Assembly (NCBI GenBank): GCA_963808775.1
Contig: CAWEGR010000002.1
Coordinates: forward strand, 1-64,000
Direction of reading: 5' to 3'
DNA length: 64,000 nt
From: JACVRW01 sp963808775
Lineage (GTDB): Bacteria; Actinomycetota; Thermoleophilia; Solirubrobacterales; Thermoleophilaceae
Shown here: positions 1 through 9,222 of the stretch, piece after piece
Position numbering within the stretch: position 1 is the stretch's first letter
Layout: the number at the start of each line of letters is the position of its first letter
Translations under genes and position numbers: made by a program
Notes under the pieces: model-generated
What the model was told of the DNA's origin: nothing
Databases searched by the model: none
The model's input: only the letters and a program-made list of their open reading frames with translations

Positions 1-75
<75 letters not shown>

Positions 76-136
76 GCGTGGACCCGCAAATGTAGCCACG
101 GGGTTGCCGAACGTCAACGGCTGTAGCGTTCGCCGC

Positions 137-490
137 GTGGCCGAGCTCACCGTTTACGAGAAGCGCACCTGCACCACCTGCAGGAAGCTCGCCGAGCTTC
201 TCGAGGCGCGCGGAGTCGAGTTCGATCGGGTCGATTTCCACGTCGAGCCGCTCACCGCGGACGAGCTCAGAAGCCTCGTGGCGAAGACCGGCGGCCCCGC
301 CCGCGACCTGTTCCGCGCGCGCGAGCCCGTCTACGCCGAGCTCGGGCTCGGCGAGCGCGAGGTCGGCGACGACGAGGCGATCGCCCTCATGGCCGAGCAC
401 CCAGAGCTGCTCCAGCGGCCGGTCGTCGTGCGGGGCGAGCGGGCCGTGCTCGCGCGCCCGGTCGAGCGGGTCGAGGAGCTGTTCGAGTGA
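137..490 (+). CDS. ArsC/Spx-family thioredoxin-fold protein
   Basis: About 117 residues with a YEKRTCTTCRKLAELL motif near the N-terminus, the CxxC-bearing start of the ArsC/Spx/YffB thioredoxin-like fold. The C-terminal half (LLQRPVVVRGERAVLARP) is the usual ArsC ending. Members are small cytosolic redox proteins: arsenate reductases or relatives of unknown substrate. I chose GTG at 137 because the protein then begins MAELTVYEK; an in-frame TTG at 104 adds residues without family similarity. The stop lies at the start of the phosphatase gene, suggesting a two-gene unit. True arsenate reduction is unproven, and no other ars genes are nearby. Confidence 0.72.
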   Translation: MAELTVYEKRTCTTCRKLAELLEARGVEFDRVDFHVEPLTADELRSLVAKTGGPARDLFRAREPVYAELGLGEREVGDDEAIALMAEHPELLQRPVVVRGERAVLARPVERVEELFE

Positions 491-500
491 GTGGGCGCGC

Positions 501-1418
501 GTCGCCGTCATCGACCAGGGCACGAACACCACGCGGCTGCTGGTCGCGGAGGTCGGCGACGGCAACGTGGAGGAGATCGAGAAGCGCACGACCATCACCG
601 GCCTCGGCCGCGGGCTCGACGCGAGCGGGCGGCTCGGCGACGAGCCGATGGCCGCCGTGCGCGCCGCGCTCTCCGAGTACCGCGAGGCGATCGACCGCCA
701 CGGCGCGACGAAGGTGTTCGGCGTCGCCACCAGCGCCATGCGCGACGCGGAGAACGGGCCCGCGTTCCGGGACGAGCTGAGCCGGGACTTCGGCGTCGAG
801 CTGCGCACCATCTCGGGCGATGAGGAGGCGCGGCTCACCTTCCTCGGCGCCACCGCCGGCCGCGACGGCGGCGAGGCCGGCGACCTCGTGGTGATCGACA
901 TCGGCGGCGGCTCGACCGAGTACGTGATCGGCGCGCCGGACGGCGACATGCGCTTTCACGTCTCGACGCAGATGGGCTCCGTCCGCCACACGGAGCGCTT
1001 CCTCCACTCGGACCCGCCGAGGCACGAGGAGCTCGAGGCGCTCGCGACCGACATCGCGGACGTGATCGACGCGCACGTGCCGGCCGACCTGCGCCAGGGC
1101 ACCGCGCGCGCGATCGCCGTGGCCGGCACCGCGACCACGCTCGCCGCCATCGACCAGGACCTCGACCCCTACGACTCGAGCAAGGTGCACGGCTACGAGA
1201 TGGGCCTCGCCGCCGCGGAGCGGATCCAGGCGATGCTCGCAACGAAGCCGCTCGAGGAGCGCCGCGGCGTGACCGGCCTCCACCCCGACCGCGCCCCGAC
1301 GATCGTGGCCGGGGTGACGATCCTGGTCGAGTCGATCCGCGCGTTCGGCCTCGACGGCGTCGAGGTGAGCGAGAGGGACATCCTGCACGGCGCGGCGCTG
1401 GCCGGCGCCGAGGGCTGA
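501..1418 (+). CDS. ppx: Ppx/GppA-family exopolyphosphatase (start unresolved)
   Basis: About 305 residues of the ASKHA-fold phosphatase that hydrolyses polyphosphate or pppGpp. The N-terminal phosphate loop VAVIDQGTNTTRLLV is encoded from 501, followed by GVATSAMRDAENGPAF, the second loop VVIDIGGGSTEYVIG and a C-terminal AVAGTATTLAAI segment. No ATG, GTG, TTG or CTG occurs in this frame for about 110 nt upstream. GTG codons at 487 and 491 are both out of frame and would come into frame with one indel. The first in-frame start, GTG 567, would delete the essential loop, so I give the visible homology start. It directly follows the ArsC-like gene. Confidence 0.82.
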   Translation, partial: VAVIDQGTNTTRLLVAEVGDGNVEEIEKRTTITGLGRGLDASGRLGDEPMAAVRAALSEYREAIDRHGATKVFGVATSAMRDAENGPAFRDELSRDFGVELRTISGDEEARLTFLGATAGRDGGEAGDLVVIDIGGGSTEYVIGAPDGDMRFHVSTQMGSVRHTERFLHSDPPRHEELEALATDIADVIDAHVPADLRQGTARAIAVAGTATTLAAIDQDLDPYDSSKVHGYEMGLAAAERIQAMLATKPLEERRGVTGLHPDRAPTIVAGVTILVESIRAFGLDGVEVSERDILHGAALAGAEG

Positions 1419-1432
1419 CCCGAAAACAAGAA

Positions 1433-1460
1433 CCGCCCGCATCATGCGGGCGGCTCTCTT
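1433..1460 (+). terminator. Rho-independent-like terminator after ppx
   Basis: Perfect 9-bp stem CCGCCCGCA / TGCGGGCGG with a 3-nt loop, followed by a CTCTCTT tract, 14 nt after the ppx stop. Confidence 0.75.
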
Positions 1461-1484
1461 AATACGGCCCCATCAGGACGGGCA

Positions 1485-1627
1485 GGGGTACGTGCCTTGA
1501 AAGGGCCTTGCGGTTCAGGCGGCGGGAGGCGCCGATACGATGCGGCTTCGCCCGAACCTATGTGCCGGAAGGAGCCCTGCGGGTTCGCCGCAGGGGAGTC
1601 TCCACCCAGCGAGACGGACTATACCCC
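1485..1627. other. Unexplained structured intergenic stretch (candidate ncRNA)
   Basis: The 224 nt between ppx and the convergent ThDP enzyme hold no plausible protein gene but many helices. GGGGTA 1485-1490 pairs with TACCCC 1622-1627. GGTTC 1512-1516 pairs with GAACC 1554-1558. CCCTGCGG 1575-1582 pairs with CCGCAGGG 1588-1595, and GTCTC 1598-1602 with GAGAC 1611-1615. An alternative fold pairs TGCGG 1541-1545 with CCGCA 1588-1592 and CGAACC 1553-1558 with GGTTCG 1582-1587. It presents a CCGGAAGG tetraloop-like element, but the AGCAG core of SRP RNA is absent. I cannot assign a family or strand. Confidence 0.35.
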
Positions 1628-1677
1628 AGACAGGGCAATGTCGGAAGGGCGCGACGGACGAATGTTTGCTCGCCCGC

Positions 1678-3306
1678 CTACGCCAGGTTCGCTCGGCGCG
1701 GATATACGACGGAGGGGTCGGTGAGCACGTTGACGAGCGCCGGCCTGCCGGAGGCGAAGGCACGCTCGAGCGCAGGGCGAAGATCGTCGGGGGACGACAC
1801 CAGCTCGCCGTGCCCGCCGAGCGTCGCGACGATCTCGTCGTAGCGGAGGCCCGGCTGCAGGTCCGCGGCCACCGAGTAGCCGTAGAGGAACTCCATCGGG
1901 TGCTTCTCGAGCGCCCAGATGCCGTTGTTGCCCATCACGCCGACCACGGGCACGCCGTGCCGGACGAGCGTGTCGAACTCCATCCCCGCGAACCCGAAAG
2001 CGCCGTCGCCGAGCAGCAGGCAGACCTGCCGCTCCGGCCGGGCGAGCTTCGCGGCGAGCGCGAAGCCGGGGCCTGAGCCGAGGCATCCGTACGGCCCCGG
2101 GTCCATCCAGCAGCCCGGCTCGTACGTCTCGATCATGCGGCCGGCGAACGACACGAAGTCGCCGCCGTCGCCGATCACGATCGCGTCGCGGTCGAGCACC
2201 TGGGCGAGCTCGCCGTAGACCCGCATCGGGTGAAGCGGGGCGCGCGAGTCGCTCAGGTCATCCTGCTCCGCCGCGCGGCGCTCGTTCTCCGTCTCGCGCA
2301 GCGAGCCCACCCAGGCCGAGCGGTCGACCCTCGCCCCCGCGCAGGCCGCGCGCAGCGCGTCGAGCGCGACCGTCACGTCGCCGTAGAGCTCGACCGCCAC
2401 CTCGCGCGGGTGGGGGCGCTCCGGCGGCGAGCTGCCGAGCACGATCAGCTCGGTCTCCTCGCCGAACGAGCCGCCGAAGCCGAGCCGGAAGTCCATCGGC
2501 ACGCCGACCACGAGCGCGACGTCCGCGCCCTTCAGCCCGGCGCTTCGCGCGCGCGAGAAGAACATCGGGTCGTCAGCCGCCACGCAGCCGCGCGCGAGCC
2601 CGTTCAGGAACACCGGCACGGACTGCTCCGCGCAGAGCGCCTGGAGCGCGTCCTCCGCGTGAGCCCAGTAGAGGCCCGTCCCGGCCATCACCACCGGCCG
2701 CTCGGCGGAGCGCAGCAGCGCGGCCGCGCGCTCGACGGCGTCCGCGTCCGCCACCGGCAGAGAGCCCGGCTCGGGCAGCACGCTCGGCCCGTCCGGGTCC
2801 ACGTCCGACTCCATGAACACCTGGTCCATCGGGAAGTCGATGAACGCCGGGCCGGACGGCGGCGCCAGGGATGCGGCGATCGCGGCGTCCACGAGCGCGG
2901 GTATGTCCGCGGTCTCGGCCGCCGTCTCGGCGAACTTCGTCAGCGGCGCCACGAAGGGGACGTGATCGATCTCCTGAAGCGAGCCCATCCCCCAGCGCCC
3001 GGCCGGCGCGCGACCGCCCAAGGCGACGACGGGCGACCCGTTCATGAGAGCGGACGCGATCGCGCTCATCCCGTTCGTGACCCCGGGGCCGGCGGTCAGG
3101 GCGCAGACGCCGGGCGTGCGCGTGGCCTTCGCCCAGCCCTCGGCCGCGAAGGCGGCCGTCTGCTCGTGCCGGACGTCCACGATGTCAATACCCTCTTCGC
3201 GGCAGCCGTCGTAGATGGAGAAGAGGTGCCCGCCGGATAGGGTGAAGAGCTTCGTCACCCCGTTCGCCTTCAGGCGCTTGGCCACCAGCCGTCCCCCGTG
3301 GAGCAT
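1678..3306 (-). CDS. Thiamine-diphosphate enzyme, acetolactate synthase-like
   Basis: 542 residues with the three-domain IlvB/POX architecture. The N-terminal PYR domain carries the cofactor-activating Glu in VRHEQTAAFAAEGWAKAT. A central domain follows (residues 190-330), then a C-terminal PP domain with the ThDP/Mg motif GDGAFGFAGMEFDTL...GNNGIW. The C-terminus VVYPRRANLA resembles mycobacterial IlvG-type proteins. Such enzymes make acetolactate or cleave 2-hydroxyacyl-CoA or oxalyl-CoA; the substrate cannot be told here, and no ilvN or ilvC is adjacent. ATG 3306 is chosen because MLHGGRLVAKRL aligns with family N-termini. That ATG overlaps the ATG of the divergent hydrolase (CATG). Confidence 0.8.
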   Translation of the reverse strand: MLHGGRLVAKRLKANGVTKLFTLSGGHLFSIYDGCREEGIDIVDVRHEQTAAFAAEGWAKATRTPGVCALTAGPGVTNGMSAIASALMNGSPVVALGGRAPAGRWGMGSLQEIDHVPFVAPLTKFAETAAETADIPALVDAAIAASLAPPSGPAFIDFPMDQVFMESDVDPDGPSVLPEPGSLPVADADAVERAAALLRSAERPVVMAGTGLYWAHAEDALQALCAEQSVPVFLNGLARGCVAADDPMFFSRARSAGLKGADVALVVGVPMDFRLGFGGSFGEETELIVLGSSPPERPHPREVAVELYGDVTVALDALRAACAGARVDRSAWVGSLRETENERRAAEQDDLSDSRAPLHPMRVYGELAQVLDRDAIVIGDGGDFVSFAGRMIETYEPGCWMDPGPYGCLGSGPGFALAAKLARPERQVCLLLGDGAFGFAGMEFDTLVRHGVPVVGVMGNNGIWALEKHPMEFLYGYSVAADLQPGLRYDEIVATLGGHGELVSSPDDLRPALERAFASGRPALVNVLTDPSVVYPRRANLA

Positions 3307-4184
3307 GGACGCGCACGCTATCCGACTCGATGGAGACTTCAGCGGCACCTTCCCGTTCGAGGCGCGCTACCTCGAGGTCGGCCAGACGCGGCTCCATTAC
3401 GTCGACGAGGGACCGCCGCGACGCGCCGCCCACGCTGTTCGTTCACGGCAACCCGACCTGGAGCTATCTGTGGCGCAGGCCGCTCGCCGAGCTGCCGAAC
3501 GACGGCCGGCGCTGCATCGCGTTCGACCACATGGGCTTCGGGCGCTCGGACAAGCCGCCCTACATGTCGGCGTACACGCTCGAGACGCACATCCGCAACG
3601 CGCTCGGCCTGGTCGAGGCGCTCGACCTCACCGACCTCACGCTCGTGGTCCACGACTGGGGCGGCCCGATCGGGCTCGGCGCCCTGCTCGAGCAGCCCGA
3701 GCGCCTGCGCGAGATCGTGCTGCTCAACACCTGGGCCTGGGAGCTGCCGAGCTTCCTCCCGCCCTTCCTGCGCGAGTTCCGGACGGATGGCCTCGGCGAG
3801 ATCCTCGCGCTCGGCGGCAACCTGTTCGTCGAGTCGATCCCCGGGGGCATGTCGCGACGCGACATCGACCCGGTGATGATGGACGCCTACCGCGCGCCCT
3901 TCCCCGACTACTGGTCGCGCGCCGCCACCCTCGCCTTCCAGCGTGACATCCCGCTGACGGAGCGCGACCGCAGCGCGCCGCTGATCCGCCGCATCCACGA
4001 CGGCCTCGAGACGCTCGACGTCCCGGTGCGCATCGTCTGGGGCATCCGCGACCGCGTCTTCCAGCCCGTCTTCCTCGAGCAGTGGCTCGAGATCTTTCCG
4101 CGCGCGAAGGTCACGCGCATCGAGCGCGCGGCGCACTTCGTGCCGGAGGACTCGCCGGAGGAGCTCGTCAGCGCGCTGCGCTAG
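3305..4184 (+). CDS. Haloalkane dehalogenase-like alpha/beta hydrolase (frameshifted)
   Basis: The protein begins MDAHAIRLDGDF...PFEARYLEVGQTRLHYVDEG in one frame and continues in another as DAPPTLFVHGNPTWSYLWRRPL. The junction lies at about 3410-3425, so a one-base indel interrupts it. The downstream part has the nucleophile elbow HDWGGPIG (Asp nucleophile followed by the halide-side Trp), a cap domain, and the catalytic His in AAHFVPEDSPEEL, as in haloalkane dehalogenases and relatives. Reconstructed length is about 293 residues, the family size. Its stop shares a CTAG with the convergent phosphatase gene. Real pseudogene or sequence error cannot be separated here. Confidence 0.75.
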
Positions 4185-6077
4185 CGCGAGGCCGCGGCGC
4201 GGCGCGAGGCGGCCTCGATCGACTCCACGTTGCGCGGGAGGACCTCCACGCGCAGGCGGTTGCCGAAGACCACGTGCAGGATGACGCCGCCGAAGCGCTC
4301 GGCGAGCGTGCGGGCGTCGTAGACCGCCGCCTCGACCTCGACCGGCGCGATGCCGCAGGAGGCGAGGAAGCGCTCGGCGACGGGGCCGTCGAGCTCGCGC
4401 GCCGTCAGCTCGAGCTGCTCCGTGCGGAACAGCCCGGCGGTGACGCCGTTCGTGGGCTGGATCACGACCGCCGCGATGTCGTCGGAGAGGACGCGGGCCT
4501 CGGTCTTGACGCTGTCGATCAGGCCGGCCGCCGTGGCCTCGCTGCCGAGAGCGTCGAGCAGTTCCTCGAGGCGCTCGCGGCCGAGGATTCCGCCCTCCAC
4601 GCGCGCCTCCATCAGGCCGTCCGTGAACAGGCAGGCGACCGAACCGGGCACCAGCGGCACCGTCGTCTGGCGCAGTCCGGTGCGCACCCCGACCCCGATC
4701 GGCGGCGACGAGCCTGCCGTGACGGGGTCGTGCGGCTCCGGGCCGACGACGAGCGGGGCCGGGTGCCCGGCCGATGCGTACGTCAGCGAGCCCGTCTCCG
4801 GATCGTGCACGGCCAGGAGCACGGTGGCGAAGTCTCCGCCCAGGTTCTCGTCGATCACGCGGCCCGCCACCTGCAGCGCGACCCGCGGCTCGAGACCGGC
4901 CTCGAGGTAGGCGCGCAGCGTGTAGCGCATGAACGCCGTGCGAGCGAGCGCGCCGCGTCCGTGGCCGGACACGTCGCCGAGGATGAACCCGACGCGCCCG
5001 CCCGGGAGCGGCAGCACGTCGTAGAAGTCACCGCCTGCGCCGGGGCCGTCGGCCGGGCGGTATGCGACAGAGGTCTGAAGGGAGCCGACACGCTCCGGCA
5101 CCGGCGGCAGCAGCGCGCTCTGCAGGAGACCGACCTCCTGGAGCAGCTCGCCGCGCTGGCGCTCGAGCCGGCGGTTGCGGACGGCGGAAAGGATGTAGCC
5201 GAGGCCGAGCAGGATCGAGAGCGCGGCGAGGCCGGCCAGCGCCGCCTTGACCGCATCCGGCACGAACTCGAGAAGCTGCGGGAGGTCGCCGAAGACGGCG
5301 GGCGCGAAGCCCTCGGTCTGCTCCTCGGCGCCTGAGCCACGGTCGCTGTCCGAGCCGCCGGGCTGCGAGTCGCCGTTCGCGCCGCCGCTTGACTCGCCCA
5401 GCTCGGAGGCCGGGGTGACCGCGGCGGCGGGAGCGATCGTTATTGCCTCGGCGGTCTGGCCGAGCACCCCGCCGGCGCCTGAGTCGCCGGGAGGGATCGC
5501 GGCGGGCGGCGAGCCCTCGAGGTCCTTGGTCTCACCCTGAGGTTGACCTTGAGGCTCGCGGCCTTCGAAGTCGTTGTCGCCCGGGACGTCCGGCGGGTCC
5601 TCCACCGGCGGCTGCTGCGGGTTCTCGGACCCGGGCGGATCGTCGGCCGGGTTGGCGGCTCGGGCGGATCGAGCGGCCGCCCGCCCGTCGGGTTCGGGTT
5701 GCCGTTGCCGTTGCCGCTGTTGCCGGGCTGCTCGGGCGTCTCCGAGGTCGGCGGCGACACGGGCTCCACCGGATCCGGCGGGTCCGCCTTGCCGCTGCCG
5801 CCGCCCGCGTGCTCGGGCGGGCCGTTGCCCGGGGTGTCAGCCGGCGGTCCGGGCGGACTCGCCTGCTCGACCGCGGTCGGCTCCGGGGCGACCGCCTCGG
5901 GCGCGGCCGGTTGGCCCTGCGCCTGCTCCGGCAGCGTGACCGGAGGACCGTTGCCATGCCGTTGCCGTTTTCCCCCTTCTTGGCTTCGGCGTTGGCGAGT
6001 GGCCCGTTCGCGCTTCCACCGAGCAGCACGAAGGCGATCGCGAGAAAGACCGCGAGGCTCGCCGCTGTGCGGGCCAT
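4181..6077 (-). CDS. Membrane SpoIIE/PP2C-type phosphatase with secreted Pro-rich N-terminus (two frameshifts)
   Basis: Three reading-frame pieces join into one protein of about 630 residues. It starts MARTAASLAVFLAIAFVLLGG, a signal sequence or anchor. A long Pro/Gly/Asn-rich region follows, then a transmembrane helix (AGLAALSILLGLGYILSAV), a short coiled linker, and a SpoIIE/PP2C domain. That domain shows GGDFYDVLPL, GDVSGHGRGAL, AGHPAPLVVG and FTDGLMEARV, the metal-binding aspartates of serine phosphatases that act on anti-sigma antagonists. Frame changes fall near 5955 and near 5650. Topology would put the Pro-rich segment outside and the phosphatase inside. An upstream perfect repeat CGCTCAA-C-TTGAGCG (6143-6157) lies in the promoter region. 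No partner anti-sigma factor is adjacent. Confidence 0.72.
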
Positions 6078-6379
6078 CAGGACCCGCGCCTCGTGACGCA
6101 GAGGGTGGAAGGGGGCCACGGGTGTTATCTCGGCAAGTCAGCCGCTCAACTTGAGCGAAATGTGCGGGGGCGGTCGAACATTTGTCCATCCCCACGGGGA
6201 GCGAGTTCATGGCCAGGGCAGGGCCGGGGGTAGCCAGTCTCCTCCGTGAGCAGGACCACGGTTCCAGTATGACCCGAATTCCCGACAGCGCTAGTGGAGA
6301 TCGAGCGCCGGTTCCCAAAATCCGTGATTTCGAGGAGTTTTCCTGCCCCAAACGGTGCACGAGACCGCCCCGTTCGTGT
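6078..6379. promoter_or_regulatory. Intergenic stretch upstream of the SpoIIE-type gene
   Basis: 302 nt without a convincing gene, noticeably less GC-rich at 6280-6350. It holds a perfect 7-1-7 inverted repeat CGCTCAACTTGAGCG (6143-6157) and a second small palindrome TCCCCACGGGGA (6189-6200 region). Both suit leftward promoter control of the phosphatase gene. No clear terminator for the mce operon is visible. Confidence 0.4.
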
Positions 6380-7867
6380 CTACGGGGCCGGTGGAGGCTC
6401 AGATCCGTCGCGCCCGCGCGGCGGCGCGCGCAGCGGCGCCCTGCCCCTCCGCGGGTAGGGGAAGCGGGTGCCGTCATAGAGCGACGGCGGCGCGAGGAAG
6501 CACGGCGTGCGCTTGTCGGCGTTCGTCTCGCCGGGGTCGAGCGCGTCCTCCGGGTCGGGCCGCTCGCCGCCGGGGCAGTCGAGGCTCTCGACCCCGCCCA
6601 CGAGCACCGCGCGGTTGAGCGCGTTCGGCGCGAGGTAGGAGTTGCCGCGCGCCCAGTCCGGCGGCTCCTGCCCGTACGGGAACGCCTGCAGCGAGCGGCC
6701 CTCGATGATCCCGATCTGGGTCTGGCCGCGCTGGCCGGTGCCGTAGTCAGCCGCGAGGTCGGAGGCGGCGTTCGTCATGAAGCCGGCGATCGTCTGCTGG
6801 TGGTAGTTGAAGTAGGACAGGATCGGGTTGAGCTCCGGGAGGAAGACGTGCAGGCCCTCGGCCAGCGGCTCGGCCTCGCGCAGGGTTCGCTCGAGCGCCG
6901 GCACCCCGCGCCTGCCGACGTCCACGAGCGGATCGAGGTCGCCGAACAGGCGCTCGAGATCCGGCGCGAGGTCACCGAGGTCGCGCAGGGTGGGCGCCAG
7001 GTCGTCGGCGGGCGCCTTGAGATCGTCCACGAGCGGGTTCGTCTCGCGCGAGAACTCCTCGAGGCGCTCGACCGTTGCCTTCGACTCGTCGAGGAAGGTC
7101 GGGAAGATCGCGATCGTCTCGGCAAGCGCGTCGTCGCGCGCGGCGGTGGCCTCGAAGGTGCGCTTCGAGTTCACGATGAGCTCACGCAGGGCGCCCTCGC
7201 GCTCGTTGACCGCCCCGAACACCTCGCCCGTGTTGCGCACGAGCCGCCGCAGCGCGAGGTTCTGGCTGTCGAGCACGCCGAGCAGCTCGGCGCCGTCGAC
7301 CGCGAAGCCCTCGAGGTTCCCGAGCGAGTCGCTCAGGTTCTCGGACCCGCCGCGCTCGATCGCCACCGACAGCTCCTTCACCCAGTCCTGGAAGGCGGCC
7401 CTCGTCTGAGGGTCGAACGCCGAGAAGATCTCGTCGAGCTCGGTCGTCTCCTCGACCTGCGCGTTAGCCAGACGGCCTCCGTCCGGCAGCTCCCCCTTCG
7501 AACGGTCGCCCGGCGAGAGCTCGACGTAGGTCTCGCCGAGCAGCGTCTTCTGGCGCAGGATCGCGCGCGTGTCCGTAGCGATCGGCGCGTACGCCTCGTC
7601 GAGCTCGATCTCAACGATCGTGCGCGCCGCGCCCGCGTCGAGCTCCTTCGTCTTGACCTTGCCGACGTTCACCCCCGCCATCCGAACGTCGGCCTCCTCG
7701 GCGAGCGTCGCGGCCTCGGGCATGTGCACCTCGAAGCGGTAGCTCTTCGGCTTCAGCGGGATCACGCCGCCGAAGGCGGTCCAGAGGAAGATCAGGATCG
7801 CGAACACCGACAGCGTGAAGAGCGCCATCGCCGCGAGCTTGCCGATGCCGGGGGCCTGCTTGATCAC
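6380..7867 (-). CDS. MCE-family protein (mce gene 6)
   Basis: 495 residues starting at GTG 7867, which overlaps the previous stop (GTGA); a longer reading is possible but lacks family similarity. An N-terminal membrane helix (LAAMALFTLSVFAILIFLW) is followed by an MlaD/MCE domain at about 40-120 (YRFEVHMPEAATLAEEADVR, LLGETYVELSPGD). A long helical region and a Pro-rich C-terminus complete it. MCE subunits form periplasmic lipid-transport tunnels with a YrbE/MlaE permease and an ATPase. As the last of six, it sits at the MceF position. Ends with TAG at 6380. Confidence 0.88.
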   Translation of the reverse strand: MIKQAPGIGKLAAMALFTLSVFAILIFLWTAFGGVIPLKPKSYRFEVHMPEAATLAEEADVRMAGVNVGKVKTKELDAGAARTIVEIELDEAYAPIATDTRAILRQKTLLGETYVELSPGDRSKGELPDGGRLANAQVEETTELDEIFSAFDPQTRAAFQDWVKELSVAIERGGSENLSDSLGNLEGFAVDGAELLGVLDSQNLALRRLVRNTGEVFGAVNEREGALRELIVNSKRTFEATAARDDALAETIAIFPTFLDESKATVERLEEFSRETNPLVDDLKAPADDLAPTLRDLGDLAPDLERLFGDLDPLVDVGRRGVPALERTLREAEPLAEGLHVFLPELNPILSYFNYHQQTIAGFMTNAASDLAADYGTGQRGQTQIGIIEGRSLQAFPYGQEPPDWARGNSYLAPNALNRAVLVGGVESLDCPGGERPDPEDALDPGETNADKRTPCFLAPPSLYDGTRFPYPRRGRAPLRAPPRGRDGSEPPPAP

Positions 7868-9222
7868 GGCTTGGAGCACGCTCCGATACCGGAGAGCAGG
7901 TCGGTGAGCGCCTCTGTCTCGGCCGCCGGGATGCCGAGTGCCTCGCTCTCGGAGTCGACGATTCCGCAGTTGAGGCCGAGCAGGTGGGCCCGCCGGATCG
8001 GCCCGAGCGCGTCGGAGGTCGAGAAGAGCGACACGTTGTTCTGACCGAGCCAGCCGAGCCAGTAGAGGTAGCCCTCGTTGCGCGCACGCTCCTCGCGGCT
8101 GCACTGGCCCTGGAGCTCGCAGCCCTCGGAGATCCCCTCGCTGCCGTTCGGGTTGTAGGCGCCGATGTCGAACAGGCGGTTGAGCCCGCGGAATGCCTTC
8201 GTCATGTCCGGACCCGCCGCCGCGAGGTCGGCGGACGCCTCACCCAGGTTCGCCTGGAAGGGCTGGAGCGAGCGGGCGAACGGGCGGATCTCGTCGCGGA
8301 TCACCGGCGTGGCAGCCTCGGCGAACGGCCGCACCGCGGCGTTGGCCTCGTCGAGCCTGCGGAACGGCGGCCTGAGCGCCTCGAAGGTCGGTCCGAGCCG
8401 CATCGCGAGCGACTCGACCTTGCCCAGCGTGCTCTCGGTCTCGCGGAGCGCGCCCGGGAGCCGCTCGACCGCGGCCGCGAGGCTGTCGTCCTCCGCCGCG
8501 AGCGCGCCGAGCGCCGAGTTCGACGCGCGCACGAGGCGCACGATGTCCTCGTCCTTCTCGCCGAGCGCGGTGGTGAGCAGGCCGTAGCGGTTGATCAGCC
8601 GGCGCAGGTTGCGGCGCCGCTCGGCGACCGCGCCGGACACCGCCGCCAGGTCACGGTGCAGAGGACCGAGCCGCCGCAGCGCCTCGCGCAGGTCGGTGCC
8701 GCGGCCCTCGAGGCCCTTGCCCGCTCCGCTGATCAGGAGGCGCAGGTAGTCGCGCGTGTCCGTGTCGAGCATCGCGAGGAACTCGTCCGGGTCGACATCC
8801 GGCAGCGTGTTCGAGACCTGGATGCGCCCGCCCTCCTCGAGCGCCCTGCCCTCGCCCGGGTCGACCTCGACGAACATGTCCTTGGTGCCGGTGCGGGCGC
8901 GCAGCAGCGCGGTGGCGCCCTCGCGCAGGAGCCCCTCGTACTTCGACTCGAGCTGAAGCTCGACGACCGCGCGGCCCTGCTCGAGCTCGACGTCGCCGAT
9001 GTCGCCGACCCGCACGCCGGCCACGACGACGGTCTGGCCCTGCCCGGGTGTCACGGCCTGGGCGTCGGCGAGCTCGGCGTGGACCACGAACGGCTTCTCC
9101 TCGATCAGGGGGAAGCGCAGGCGCTGGTTCGCGAGAACGTACGCCGCGACGCCGAGCCCGAGCACCACCACGCCGAGCAGCGCGAGGAAGTCGCCCATGT
9201 GCTTGCGGAGCGTGCGCCTCAT
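7864..9222 (-). CDS. MCE-family protein (mce gene 5)
   Basis: 452 residues from ATG 9222: MRRTLRKHMGDFLALLGVVV is a typical short cytoplasmic tail plus membrane anchor. The MCE domain follows (FVVHAELADAQAVTPGQGQT, VVVAGVRVGDIGDVEL, KDMFVEVDPGEG), then the long alpha-helical tube-forming region and a Cys-containing C-terminus (CELQGQCSREE, IGACSKP). The open frame continues upstream without a stop into gene 4, but the boundary is placed at ATG 9222 because all the other junctions in this operon are 4-nt overlaps and TGA 9219 exists in the neighbouring frame. Stop overlaps gene 6. Confidence 0.85.
   Translation of the reverse strand: MRRTLRKHMGDFLALLGVVVLGLGVAAYVLANQRLRFPLIEEKPFVVHAELADAQAVTPGQGQTVVVAGVRVGDIGDVELEQGRAVVELQLESKYEGLLREGATALLRARTGTKDMFVEVDPGEGRALEEGGRIQVSNTLPDVDPDEFLAMLDTDTRDYLRLLISGAGKGLEGRGTDLREALRRLGPLHRDLAAVSGAVAERRRNLRRLINRYGLLTTALGEKDEDIVRLVRASNSALGALAAEDDSLAAAVERLPGALRETESTLGKVESLAMRLGPTFEALRPPFRRLDEANAAVRPFAEAATPVIRDEIRPFARSLQPFQANLGEASADLAAAGPDMTKAFRGLNRLFDIGAYNPNGSEGISEGCELQGQCSREERARNEGYLYWLGWLGQNNVSLFSTSDALGPIRRAHLLGLNCGIVDSESEALGIPAAETEALTDLLSGIGACSKP

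Noticed and set aside
1541..1595. SRP RNA (ffs) gene
   Set aside because: A CCGGAAGG apex is present but the conserved AGGxCC..AGCAG internal loop is missing.
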